From assembly GCA_963854835.1 (NCBI GenBank), contig OY978525.1, positions 61,666,855 to 61,730,854 on the forward strand: a DNA stretch of 64,000 nucleotides. Reading direction: 5' to 3'. Made by a program: the position numbers and the translations under genes. The stretch is from Megamerina dolium. Taxonomy: Eukaryota > Arthropoda > Insecta > Diptera > Megamerinidae. The notes beneath the pieces were generated by a model. That model worked only from the letters and a program-made list of their open reading frames with translations. It did no database searches and was not told the DNA's origin. Positions 1 through 10,229 of the stretch are shown piece by piece (position 1 is the stretch's first letter; each line of letters opens with the position of its first letter).

Positions 1-1383
1 CAAGGGTCTCAACGGTCTCGTGCGACATGTGCAATCCGAAGCATTCCACGAGGAACTACGTTATATACGATCCAGTGAACCTCTTCCAAATAAAAGTAAT
101 CTCTGTAGCTTAACACCATTTTTAGACCAAAATGGAATACTGCGAGTTCGTGGGCGCCTGCAGAGAGCCAACATTCCTCATAATAGAAAACATCCCATGA
201 TTTTACCGAAATCTAATCATTTCACCCGTTTAGTTATTTTAGATGCACATGTTACTACTCTCCATGGCGGTATTCAGCTTACGTTATCCTACATTCGCCA
301 AAGATTCTGGATAGTACACTCTAGACAAATCGTACGTCACTACCTTCGAGAGTGTGTCAAATGTTTTCGGAACAGACCGAAAAGAATGAACCAACTGATG
401 GGAGACCTGCCTTTGCATCGCATTAATCCACCCACTAGACCTTTTTACGCTACTGGAGTGGATCTCACAGGTGCAATTGAACTCAAGGCTTCACGTTTCC
501 GTGGTAACACGGCATATAAGGGCTACATTGCCATTTTTATTTGCTTGGCCACTAAAGCTATACATTTGGAAGCGGTCACCGGTATGTCAACTGAATGTTT
601 CTTACATGCACTGCAGCGTTTCATTGGTCGTCGCGGTATGTGTCACCACATTTATAGCGACTGTGGTACAAACTTTGTGGGTGCCCACACAACGTTGCAA
701 CTGAATCAACTGAATTTTGCGGAAGCCATCGCATGTGACATCGTTCCCAAATTAATACAGCACAACATTCAGTGGCACTTTAATCCACCATATTCACCTA
801 ACTTTGGAGGAATATGGGAAGCTAATGTTAAGTCTGTAAAATACCACTTGAAGCGAACGATCGACAGCACCAGGCTCACATTTGAATTGCTTTCTACGAT
901 TCTGGTAAGGATTGAAGCCTGTCTCAATTCGAGACCTATTTGTCCGTTGACGTCAGATCCTGACGACCTATTGGTCCTAACTCCTGGCCATTTTTTGATT
1001 GGTGATGCATTACTTGCTCCTCCAGAGTCCAGTACAGATACGCCAGGTATTGGTGCACACTATCTCTCGCTTCAGCGAATGACCCAGCAATTTTGGAAAA
1101 GATGATCATCTGATTGGCTGTCGCATCTCCAAGCACGACCAAAGTGGCGGAAACTAGAAGCTAATCTAAGTATCAATGAGCTGGTCATAATAAAGGACGA
1201 TCGATTACCTCCACAACAGTGGATGTTAGGAAGAATAATAGAACTGCAACCAGGAGGTGATGATCTCGTTCGCGTAGTTACCCTACATACTCAATTCGGA
1301 ACTTGCAAGCGATCAGTCTCAAAACTCTGCCGATTACCTATTCCTACGTTTACTGAGGCACATGCGTCTAACAGAGATGTTTA
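1..1383 (+). pseudogene. BEL/Pao retrotransposon integrase (3' pol fragment)
   Basis: The reading frame encodes the end of a BEL/Pao pol polyprotein, the enzyme part that inserts the element's cDNA. Numbered from codon 20-22, a zinc-binding H2C2 module is visible (H77, H82, C112, C115). It is followed by the catalytic core with D148 (GVDLTGA), D214 (YSDCGTNF) and E267 (GIWEANVK). A C-terminal DUF5641-like tail (LSHLQARPKW, LPPQQWMLGR) runs to TAA at 1381-1383. An in-frame TGA at 1103-1105 sits where the family has Trp (FWKR-W-S), so a single TGG to TGA change broke it. The window edge cuts the 5' side. It is convergent with a minus-strand BEL reverse transcriptase just downstream, so either an inversion or two elements are present. 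Confidence 0.9.
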
Positions 1384-1496
1384 ACGATTGCATCTGCTGT
1401 CTGATTCCGTTGTTTTTCGTTTTGGCTCCTCATAATGAAGAATGCACGTCCCCACCAACGATTTCCATATCATGCTGGTTCCAGCATTGGGGGCCG

Positions 1497-2155
1497 CATG
1501 TACAGTTTTGGAAGAATCGCAGTTGCAGGGAGTACATCATGCTCATACCTACCTCATAGGCTACCATACTTACGTCGCAAAAAGCGTGAATACACTGCGT
1601 TTAGTAACTCCCTAAAAAAATGCGAATACAAAGAAAACAAAAAGTTATCTTTTCTTGGCTTCCAAATGAGACCAAGAGCTTTGATTATACCACTGCCGGC
1701 ATCATATGATAAAATTCTCTCTGTCGTCACTGTTCGATAATCACTTTATTAAAATAAAATTACCTCGCTGCAACAGTTCTTTAGTTTGCTTCTTCAACGC
1801 CTCCACTTCGTCGACTAAATTTCCGCCTGAAATGAGATCATTCACATAAAAGTCGCGCTTTTTTTTTCTAACCCAGTTGACAGTTATTTGCCTCATCATT
1901 TGTCAGTTGATGCATAGCCCGAATGGCTAAGAATGCAGCAGACTTTGTGCCATACGTAACTTTGTCAAGCTTGTATGTTCAAGTGGTTCAGCCGAACTGT
2001 CGCGGCAAATTATGTATTACAAATAATTGTCAGCTTCGGACTCCTTTATGCATCGATACATTTTACAGATGTCGGCTGTTACAGCAATGTTGTGCGTTCT
2101 GAAACGAAGAATGATATCAACCAATTTGCGTTGTATTGTTGGCCCAGCCATTAAA
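1497..2155 (-). pseudogene. BEL/Pao reverse transcriptase fragment
   Basis: Minus-strand translation in shifting frames gives BEL-type RT blocks: MAGPTIQRKLVDIILRFR, then AVTADICKMYR, TYGTKSAAFLAIRAMHQL, RDFYVNDLISGG and LPATAILPKLYM. The catalytic YVDD motif reads YVND (1837-1848), so the second Asp is Asn. Stops and frameshifts interrupt it (for example W to stop in the IK*LSN block). It lies between a Jockey insertion (higher coordinates) and an oppositely oriented BEL integrase (lower coordinates). It probably belongs to the same element as the gag-protease block at 4.2-5.9 kb. Confidence 0.8.
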
Positions 2156-2159
2156 ACGT

Positions 2160-3640
2160 AAATTTTTTTTTATATTTTTTTATATAGCAATCTGTTTTCA
2201 TAACATTCAGCAATACTAATTACTTAAAGTAAAAGTAAACATAAGAATATTAATCACGTATGGACTACACCCAGTGGTGCAGCCATTTATTATTCTTCAC
2301 CCATTTTCTCTTCAGCCGCGTAAATTTAATAGACTTGGAGTTGAGATCCGATATTAGTGGGATAGGGTGGGTTTGAAGTCATTGATTGTGTGATTATTGG
2401 GACTTTCGAGTCATGACGGATTTGGTTGTTTATGACATAATATGGGGCGTTTGCAATCATACGTAGGGTTTTCGATTGAAATCTTTGGAGAATTTCGTCA
2501 TTGGAGGTTGCCGCAGTATCCCACAGCTGTATGCCATATGTCCATACTGGTTTCAGGACAGCTGAGTAGAGTAAGAGTTTACTCTAGAGTGAGACTTGTT
2601 AGTTTCGATTTAGAAACCAGTGCAAATTTCTGAGTTTGATGCCTAGAGCCTTACGTTTAGTGAAGATACGTATGTATGGTTTCATTGGTTTCATTTGACT
2701 TGATTTGCCAATTTTTCAACGATTGAGTAATCTTGTCTAACCCTTTTTGGAGCTTAACCGAAACTAATTGTGGAAGGGTATCCATTGTGGGGACAACAGT
2801 GTCATCTGAAAAAGTGTCAACGATGGCTCCTTCAGAGGATCCATCGTAAATCGTACATGTGAAGCAGGTATAGAATGGGACCCATGACGCTGCCTTGAGG
2901 TACACATTCTGAACTTTCGTAGATTTCAGACTGTTCTTCACCTTGCTTGACGAAAAAGTATTGACTTTCGAGATGGGACTTGATAAATATGTAAAAGTTT
3001 ATCGGAAGGTTGTCCTTTATTTTATAGAGTAAACCGTCATGCCAGACAGATATTTATGGGTGTATGACCGCGATATTTGAGTGCCTCAGAAATTTCCCCA
3101 GTATATATGAATGGGGGCATATTTTTGAGTATCACCCTGAAACTTCTTTCCTGCTTAGACTTATAGGTGTAGAATTCCGTGTTTTTTTTTTTGTCTAATT
3201 GGCTAACGATTGTTTTGTAGGCTTCAGGAGTTGATGCCTATATTTTGACTTGCTCATTGCTCATGAGCTTTAGATCATAAGAACTAGGAGCCGCTTCCGT
3301 TAGGAGCTTCATTAACTGGGTAATGTTGTTAACTTTGTCAAAAAATATTGGCGGGGGCTTGGGAATTCTTTTTGGAGGTAAAGGATCCTGATCTTTCCTT
3401 CGATTTCTAGAGAAGAAAATTTGTTTTGTGTTGTCTGGGAGTCACCTAGCCAATATTGGTCGAGTTCGACCTGTTTTTGGGTCGATTTTGGTTTAACTGG
3501 GCTTTCATGGGACCTTTCTTTGGGTTCTACAGTAGTCCAACCGTGACTTGGAGTAGATTTACTAACTGAGGCTTGAGTAGAATCTTGCTGTTGATATAAG
3601 CGTTGCAACTGCTGAATTTGGTGGTGCATTGCTTACTCCA
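2160..3640 (-). mobile_element. Jockey-clade non-LTR retrotransposon, internally deleted
   Basis: On the minus strand an ORF1-like protein (NKFSSLEIEG, then APSSYDLKLMSNEQVK and TPEAYKTIVSQLDKK) runs from about 3640 to 3065. It then joins directly to the reverse transcriptase at VWHDGLLYKIKDNLPINFY (about 3055). RT blocks follow: VPQGSVMGPILYLL, the catalytic box as FSDDT instead of FADDT, a KSLDKI-like thumb region, and YGIQLWDTAATSNDEILQRF near 2480-2560. All of endonuclease and the RT fingers are missing, so ORF1 and ORF2 have been fused by deletion. An A-rich tail (T-rich on plus, 2163-2190) marks the 3' end. Several stops make it non-coding. It interrupts a minus-strand BEL element. Confidence 0.8.
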
Positions 3641-3900
3641 TGAGTTTTGGTTCGACAGCTGCTGTTGTAGTTGTCGCCGTTGTTGTTGTTGTAGCTGTTG
3701 TTGGTGTAGTGTTGGTGTTGTGTTGTTGTTGTTGTTGTTGTTGCTGTAGTAGTGGTTGTAGTTTGTGTAGCCGTTGTGTTAGTTGTAGCTGTTGTTGTTG
3801 ATGGGAATGCTGTGGTAGTTTCGGTGTTTGTTGTTTTTGCTGCTGAGGAGTTTGTTGTTGCTGCTGAGGAGTTTGTTTTTGTTATTGCTGCATTTGGCCT
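3640..3900. repeat. CAA/CAG-rich low-complexity tract
   Basis: The plus strand is dominated by TTG/CTG/TTGT units; on the minus strand these read as poly-Gln or poly-Thr depending on frame. It lies immediately 5' of the Jockey ORF1 fragment and may be the low-complexity N-terminus or leader of that ORF1. No single open frame crosses it cleanly. Confidence 0.7.
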
Positions 3901-3920
3901 CCCCCTTTAGGTGAGTGGCC

Positions 3921-4228
3921 TATAGGCATTTATTATATTGATGAGCCCAAAGGTATATTTCCATATAAAATGTTGTCAATGTTTGTGCTATTGATATTTG
4001 TCGGTAACGCAGATCGACAACTGGTTGTTATATACCAAAGCTCGTAGTTACGTAATTTATTATCAATTATTTAGATTCCTGCTTTTGTATTTACTCACTC
4101 ACACAAAAGCCCCGCTTCAAAACACTGCACAAATATTATACACTATATATACATTATACGATGCTTTGTTGTGGTGCTATCAGCTTTCACACAATTATGT
4201 GGTAAGAAATTTACTGTTATCTATGCTT
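3921..4228. other. No gene seen; possible Jockey 5' leader
   Basis: AT-rich sequence between the Gln-rich tract and the BEL pol block. It may be the 5' untranslated end of the inserted Jockey copy, because BEL coding similarity resumes at about 4230. No motif identifies it. Confidence 0.3.
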
Positions 4229-4229
4229 T

Positions 4230-5880
4230 AGTTGCAGATACTCCTTTAAGAATGATGCGAATCACCTAGCAAGTCGCTATATAGTTTTAGTGGCAAACGA
4301 ACTGAATACTCCACAGTGCACTATCGGCTATGAGTACGAACGAGATGTTCTTCATTCCAATTCCTCGTTAATAAGTTGAGCAACTTCATTGCTGTGATTT
4401 TCGACTTTCCCAAAATTGTTTTACTAAATCGTTGAGAGCACAATCAGAGTCTGAAGCGAAACTCAGCGATTGTGTAACATGACTTCTTTTCAATTGTTAT
4501 GTCAGCTCTCCCTGACACGATCCAACCCAACTTGGTCTTCTGCAATATTGAAGAATTTGAATTGAGACTAATTTGGCCTACGCATAGAAGCTCGAAGAAT
4601 AAACTAGTGACGATAAGCATGTCCACCTATTGTGGTGCAAAGAAACTAGGATCCAATATGCGAATATTTGCTGGAATATTCCATTCGACGTGCGACAAAT
4701 CGATATCTGGCTGATTTGTTCTTATAGCAGGTACAACAATTGCGGAAAATGACGTAGCATATTTGCCATCCGTCGATTTCAACGAAATATGCATTGCGTC
4801 ATTTGCAATAATATCCGATTGGCCTATACCTGAGATTAGCATTATGCTTGGAATTCTTTTGATTGCAACAAATTGGCTGAATCTAATAAGGTTTTACAAG
4901 GCAAAAACGATCCGCAACGATTTTCACCAATACGATGGCTGATGATTGTTTTCAGCACAGTGCTTGAAGGATGAGCGAGAACTTTAGAATCAGTGACAAG
5001 GGCGGTCTTGGCTTAGATAAGAATGGCACAGCTATCAGGAATTGTTGTTGGCGCAGGCGACATATGAAGCAATGTGTGGTCCTTAGAAGAACAATTTTTA
5101 CAAGTGATCGCTTTACCACTTTAAAGCGCACCAAAGGCGAATAATTTAAAGATAAGAAACATGCGGAAATTACATGCTCTGAAGCGTCACAAAATGTGTA
5201 ACCCTTGTTTTTGGTTTGTCATCTGGTTGTACGGCGGATTATCTGCAGTGATATATGCACATTTTCTAGTATCTGAAATCTATTTTCGAAAAACAATGCC
5301 ATAGATTTCCATGATGGCAGCTCACTCGTGCACGCCTACTCTTGGCTCTTGTAGCGCTATTTACCTTGCTGTTAACGAGATGTAAAGTAGGCTATTAAAC
5401 ATCTCATCATTGATCGCAATAATATGCAATGCGCGCAAGTTCAAGCCATTTTGTCACTAAGCTCCCTCAACTCTATTGCAGACTTTAAAGCCAATGTTTC
5501 CTTGATATGTCCCTGAAATTGAATTCTTTTAATGTCGATACTCTTCTTTTACAATGTTACCGCCTTTTCATAATTCTTATCGGTTATCTCCAACAATCTG
5601 AGTGCTACACCACTCAAACTTGATGTGTTGAAACTTCTCGACCTTATTAAGACTTCGCTCACTCTCCACAACTGCGCAAAATAATGACCAAAAGTTCGGC
5701 CACTCAGTGCCCACACCATTGAAAGGCGGTAATTGCAGCACTGATAATCGTACCTTTGGTGCATGAACCCTTGCAGATATAGCAGCGCCATCAAGTAAGG
5801 ACTGCCTACTCGTGGATGAACGAGCATCACACAACAGAGTCACACTAAGAGCCTTGCTTAAATGTGATTTCACGATGAAA
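4230..5880 (-). pseudogene. BEL/Pao gag, protease and start of RT
   Basis: Read on the minus strand from about 5873, the gag DUF1759-like region is clear (RLSVLQLPPFNGVGTEWPNF, SLNKVEKFQHIK, then SGVALRLLE in another frame). A Cys-poor knuckle remnant (FCDASEHVISAC) follows. The aspartic protease begins at SFLPCKTLLDSA near 4900, where the DSG active-site motif reads DSA and the frame shifts. The DUF1758-like block (ISGIGQSDIIAND, FSAIVVPAIRTNQPDID, WNIPANIRILDPSFF) continues into SLFFELLCVGQISLNSN and LQKTKLGWIVSGR at 4444-4626. A start-of-RT block (EYSVRLPLKLYSDLLGDS) ends near 4230. At least four frame changes and several stops make it dead. Order and strand fit one element continuing into the RT piece at 1.5-2.2 kb. 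Confidence 0.85.
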
Positions 5881-6239
5881 TCACATCACGAACAGTTTGA
5901 ATCCCCCTGATCTCAACACAAGGACATGTTCATGCTGCCCGAGGCTCTCCTATGCTTCCATCAACCCCCATTATGTTATAACAACCCCTACAGATACCTC
6001 ATACAAAATCACTCCATATATTACGTACAAAAAGAATTACTCCATAGCAGTGGTTTAGGTCCCACGTTGAGCTCCGTTATTGTAACGTAAGGGAAAGAAA
6101 GATGATGCTATTTCGCGATAACATTTAATGGTCAATATTCCGACGATATTAAAATAAAAAAAAATTAGTATTGTCCAATAGAAAATAGGAAGCAACGCCA
6201 GAAAATAGTTTGAAATTTGTTAACATACATTAATATTTA
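5881..6239. other. No gene seen
   Basis: Flanking or leader sequence upstream of the minus-strand BEL gag. Possibly remnants of its 5' region, but no LTR or primer-binding site was recognised. Confidence 0.4.
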
Positions 6240-6430
6240 TACGTTTCTATTTTCTGAACGTTTAATTCTACTCGAATCGACCCTGTTCGATCACTGGATT
6301 CTGTTAATAATAACCGCAACACTTATTTTGTACTAACTATGTCCAACAATAATTTATTTAATCAACTATTTACAATCACTCGTTAATTTAACTTGCTATC
6401 ATGTTATGTTACCTCTATTACTTTTGTAGC
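6240..6430 (-). repeat. LTR-like fragment of the gypsy element at 9.2-11.6 kb
   Basis: Plus-strand text from about 6240 (GAACGTTTAATTCTACTCGA, then CAACAATAATTTATTTAAT) repeats the start of the LTR at 11567 onward, with an extra stretch around 6280-6325. It is therefore the likely distal (3' on minus) LTR of the same gypsy family, placing the Tc1 transposon inside the element. A shorter piece of the same end occurs at about 48975-49065. Confidence 0.6.
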
Positions 6431-7026
6431 ATATAACATATAGTGACTTTTTTTTATTTTTTGGGGTTGCATACATAATTTTCTCCCAAGAAAGATGAGA
6501 TGCAGGTGCACGTATTAAATATCGGCTTAGCTCCTCGGCAATAGGGGTGGTTCTCTGACTTTCTTTCTTAAATTTAAGTTTCATCACAGAGTAATACAAA
6601 AAAAAATTATGCGCAAGTGGTAGAAACTAACGAAAAGAGAAATAATGAAAGAGAAAAGAAAGTGGAAAAATGTAAAATTCAACACGAAATTACTTAAAAC
6701 TTATATTATGAGGTGTTGCCAGTACCCACCCGGCTATGATTTTGGTACATTTTCATCTTTCATCAAATTACCCGAAATCCCACAAGCCCATAAATTTCCA
6801 ACTACACAAAACACAAAGAGTAAAAAATCAAGATCAGACTTCTAAGCGCGGTCAGATTTCAACTCTATTATCCAAATGTCTGCATTCCAAGCAGGAAAAT
6901 CTAACATTGATCATTCAATGATAGCATAATAGAAGTAAGAAATGTATCGTATGTGCATGTGGATTATAAGCTATTGGTAATTAAAAAGTTGTACAAATTC
7001 CAACCATGCACGTTACAACACATATA
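6431..7026. other. AT-rich, no gene seen
   Basis: Sequence between the LTR-like fragment and the Tc1 transposon. Short open frames here have no recognisable motif. It may be remaining LTR or 3' untranslated sequence of the gypsy element. Confidence 0.4.
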
Positions 7027-7055
7027 CAGTGGCTCACAGCTTATTTCGTACAGTG
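7027..7055. repeat. Tc1 left outer terminal repeat
   Basis: Begins CAGTGGCTCACAGC and ends CGTACAGTG next to TA. It is the inverse of the right end at 8648-8676, apart from one mismatch. Confidence 0.9.
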
Positions 7056-7224
7056 TATATATTTTTATGTACATGGCTGTAACATCGAAACTAAAAAACT
7101 TATCGATAAGTTTTGAATGTAGATGTCTGTGTATGTGTTTAGTAAACCTAATAAGAAAACGGGGAACCCCAAAAATTTTTCTTTTTGTTATGCAAGAGAG
7201 AAAAACTATTGATCAGCTGATTTT

Positions 7225-7247
7225 CAGCTCACATCTTATTTCGTACA
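7225..7247. repeat. Tc1 left inner repeat (candidate transposase site)
   Basis: CAGCTCACATCTTATTTCGT followed by ACA repeats the outer terminal motif in direct orientation, about 200 bp inside. Confidence 0.75.
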
Positions 7248-7397
7248 CAAACTTCAATGTAGGTAAGTTTCATTCTGCCGCGCAGTTACAAAGTTTTTTT
7301 GAATTGTATGAGTTTTTGGACCTTTTTAACTATTATAACAATTTTTATTATTATTATTTTAAATAGTTAAAGTGCTGTAAATTAAACATTTAGCTTT

Positions 7398-8408
7398 ATG
7401 GGTCATCGTACAACGATGGAACAGCGTAAACTGGTAATTAACCATTTTAGGAAAGGTCAGAGTGTGCAAAAAATTGCTGAAATGACAAATTTAAGTGCCT
7501 CAACTGTCCAATACATCATTCAACGCTTCGTTCGCGAAAATCGGTTGGAGAACAAGGGCAGAGAAGCACCTAATAAGATTTTCAACGCATCAGACGAGCG
7601 TTATATTGTACGAAAAATTAAGAAAAATCCAAAGTTATCCGCTCCGAAGTTGGCTGCAGAGGTTCAGCGTGAAATAGGAAAATCATCCAGTGCTGAAACT
7701 GTCCGACGTGTGCTGCGCAATCATGACTTGAACGGTCGAGTAGCCCGAAAGAAACCATTCATTTCGAAAATGAATATACAACGCCGACTTGACTTCGCCA
7801 AAGAGCATATTATTAATACTCCTGCGTTCTGGAATACCGTTATTTTCGCGGATGAGTCTAAGTTTAATATTTTTGGCTCGGACGGAATGTCATATGTTTG
7901 GCGTAAAGCTAATACCGAGCTAAACAAGGAGAACCTTAAGCCCACAGTGAAGCATGGTGGCGGTAGCGTGATGGTTTGGGCCTGTATGTCAGCAGCCGGA
8001 GTAGGTGAATTGGTTTTTATTGAGGGAACAATGGACAAAATGAAGTACCTCGAGATTCTGAAAAACAATTTACTTCAAAGTGCAGACAAACTGGGTTTGC
8101 GGGAAGAATTTCGGTACTACCAAGATAATGACCCAAAACATAAATCTGGGATTGTGCAATCTTGGCTTATTTGGAACTGCCCACACTTGATGTCTCCACC
8201 ACCACAGTCACCTGACATGAATGTGATTGAAAATCTTTGGTCTATTTTGGACAATAAAATAAGAACACACAAGATTTCTAATAAGCAAGACCTAAAGAAG
8301 GTACTGATGGAAGAATGGAAAAAAATCACACCAGACATCACTCAAAAATTGGTGGATTCAATGCCAAATAGACTCCAGGCTGTCATTAACGCTAAGGGAG
8401 CCAACTAA
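7398..8408 (+). CDS. Tc1-like transposase (DD34E), intact
   Basis: A 336-codon open frame, the usual Tc1 transposase length. It binds the element's ends and carries out cut-and-paste transposition at TA sites in the nucleus. Residues 1-60 form a first helix-turn-helix (MEQRKLVINHFRKGQSVQKI, STVQYIIQRF). A second HTH follows to about 120 (SAPKLAAEVQRE, TVRRVLRNHDL). The catalytic core carries D152 (FADESKF), D243 (YYQDNDPKH) and E278 (PDMNVIENLW), with 34 residues between the last two. A GGGSVMVWACMS block (Gly-rich) is present. The start at 7398 gives the complete N-terminal HTH. No stop, frameshift or lost catalytic residue is visible, so it could be functional or very recently active. The exact Tc1 family is not assigned. 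Confidence 0.93.
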   Translation: MGHRTTMEQRKLVINHFRKGQSVQKIAEMTNLSASTVQYIIQRFVRENRLENKGREAPNKIFNASDERYIVRKIKKNPKLSAPKLAAEVQREIGKSSSAETVRRVLRNHDLNGRVARKKPFISKMNIQRRLDFAKEHIINTPAFWNTVIFADESKFNIFGSDGMSYVWRKANTELNKENLKPTVKHGGGSVMVWACMSAAGVGELVFIEGTMDKMKYLEILKNNLLQSADKLGLREEFRYYQDNDPKHKSGIVQSWLIWNCPHLMSPPPQSPDMNVIENLWSILDNKIRTHKISNKQDLKKVLMEEWKKITPDITQKLVDSMPNRLQAVINAKGAN

Positions 8409-8452
8409 ATATTAAAATCAACTTACTTTGTTTTTAGTTTGAACTTAAAGAG

Positions 8453-8475
8453 ACTGTACGAAATAAGCTGTGACA
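8453..8475. repeat. Tc1 right inner repeat (candidate transposase site)
   Basis: ACTGTACGAAATAAGCTGTG then ACA is the reverse complement of the inner and outer motif, matching the left inner repeat. Confidence 0.75.
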
Positions 8476-8647
8476 TGAATTTTCCTATTTTTTTCTTATT
8501 TTATTTTTTTATAGTGTCAAACACTAAAATTTTGAAAAAGTAAATTTTGGAAAATAAAAAACAAACCTTCCTTTCTAAAATGGCATTTATATTTTGTTCA
8601 AATTTTTGCTATATTAGGAATTACGACTGCAGCAATTTTTAAACTGT

Positions 8648-8676
8648 CACTGTACGAAATAAGCTGGGAGCCACTG
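8648..8676. repeat. Tc1 right outer terminal repeat
   Basis: CACTGTACGAAATAAGCTGG then GAGCCACTG, abutting TA at 8677-8678; inverse of the left end. Confidence 0.9.
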
Positions 8677-8779
8677 TAGATTAAATTGGAAAGTATACAA
8701 AGGAAAGCCTATAAACAGAGTCAAATGATGGGCAAACCAAGTAATGGGACAAAAATCAAAAGAATTAATACCCAAAGTT

Positions 8780-8801
8780 ATCAAATTACATGTAATTTGA
8801 T
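8780..8801. repeat. Perfect 22-bp palindrome
   Basis: The right half is the exact reverse complement of ATCAAATTACA, with no spacer. The role is unknown. Confidence 0.8.
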
Positions 8802-8836
8802 GAATGTTTTATCGTATGTTCCCAACCTAGTTACCC

Positions 8837-8860
8837 CACATTGAAAGATCTTTCAATGTG
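8837..8860. repeat. Perfect 24-bp palindrome
   Basis: The half-site CACATTGAAAGA is followed by its exact reverse complement. It lies 35 bp after the previous palindrome. Confidence 0.8.
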
Positions 8861-9239
8861 TGTAAGAGAGACATGCTGTGGAATGGAATTTAAAAATGTT
8901 TCACAAATTTTAGCAACATGTTGATAAAAGAGGTTTGGAATATGTTACGAATATGCACCTTTACTTTATGACTTCTTAATTAATTTTACAACCACCTTTT
9001 GTTTTTGTAGCTCCAATTAAATTGCGCTATTTTTGCATGGGTAATTTTAACAAAAAGAAACAATTTTACATGCACATATTTTAACTATAATACTGACACT
9101 TAAAAAAAAAAACTTACTGACACTTAATTATTATTAATTAGAATTATTATAATTTTTGTTGTTGTTGACTTTATATACATAAACCCGTAATATCTAATTT
9201 ACTTGGTTCCAGGTTAGGTAAATTGTTCACACCTATCTG
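8861..9239. other. AT-rich, no gene seen
   Basis: Sequence between the palindromes and the gypsy integrase 3' end; probably non-coding 3' part of the gypsy element. Confidence 0.4.
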
Positions 9240-9264
9240 CACTATGTGTCATTATTATTCATCT

Positions 9265-10150
9265 ACGACTTTTCTCAATATTCCTCCAAGGTACGGTTGA
9301 ACCATTCTATCATGCCATCAGATTGTGGACCCAAAGGTGTTGCACGCGTTTTGTGTATACCCAACATACGGCACATCTCTTGGAATTCAACTGATTCGAA
9401 ATTTCGACCTTGGTCTAAGTATAACTCCATCGGTACACCAAAACGAGTAACCTATTGGTTGAAGAATACATCCGCAACTGTACTAGCTTTTTGATTTGGA
9501 ATGAGGTTTACTTCAGGCCATTTACTGAAGTAATCTATGATCACCACAACATACTTGTTCCCTGCGTTGTTTGTTGGAAACGGTCCAGCTTTGTCCATAG
9601 CAGTTCGCTCAAATGGAGCACCCACGGTGTATTGATACATTTTCGCTCAACTTTTCTTAGTGGGACCTTTGGCCATTGCACATTGTTCACACTTCCGAAT
9701 CTAATCAGCGACATGGTCATGACATCCAACCCAATAAAATCGTTTCTTTATTTTCTCGACGGTTTTGGTGATTCCCAAATGCCCTCCACTGAAGGGATTG
9801 TGATACTCAGTTATCACTTCATTTATTCTTGCCTTGGGTACCACTAGAAGATCATTAGTGATTTTTCCATCTTTACTAATGATCTCCAGTACTCCAAATA
9901 GACATCCAGCTCTGAAGTGTAGGGCTTGCCACTGCACCCAGTATGCCTTTGTTACTGGACTCTCATTAGCCCTTTCTTGCCATTCTGGACGCACGCCCTG
10001 TTCCTTGTATTCCATAATCTTTACGAGATCTGGGTCGTTCCATTGACCTTCCTGAACTCGTTCGGTGATCCATGACGGCGAGACATTCGTAAGTCGTAGG
10101 TTGACAATGTGATTGTAGCTTCTTACGCGAGAACAATGCTTACTATCCAC
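9265..10150 (-). pseudogene. Ty3/gypsy integrase
   Basis: The minus strand encodes the H2C2 zinc module (YHNPFSGGHLGITKTVEKIK, FYWVGCHD) at 9701-10150. After a break comes the integrase core at 9452-9640 (FERTAMDKAGPFPT, IDYFSKWPEV, STVADVF), then RFGVPMELYLDQGRNFESVE and PQSDGMIEWFNRTLEEY near 9270-9450. The three acidic positions of the DDE core (MDKAG, LDQGRN, MIEWFN) are present, but stops and a frameshift separate the blocks. Protease, RT and RNase H are absent between this and gag. The type resembles the mdg1/412-like gypsy group, from memory only. Confidence 0.85.
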
Positions 10151-10229
10151 GGTGCAAGTAGCAGTTTTACCACGATGACTAACATCACGATCTTCTTTTC
10201 GTTGTCCTGGTGAATTCGATCTTAGTTGC

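Larger units (their letters stand above)
7027..8676 (+). mobile_element. Tc1-superfamily DNA transposon, apparently complete
   Basis: A 1650-bp element is bounded by inverted ends reading CAGTGGCTCaCAGCTTATTT on the left and the same with one mismatch on the right. Both continue CGTACAGTG and both are flanked by TA (7025-7026 and 8677-8678), the Tc1/mariner target. An inner copy of the terminal motif lies about 200 bp inside each end (7225-7247 and 8453-8475), giving an IR/DR arrangement like that of Sleeping Beauty-type Tc1 elements. The single gene within is open. It is nested in a gypsy-derived region. Confidence 0.92.
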
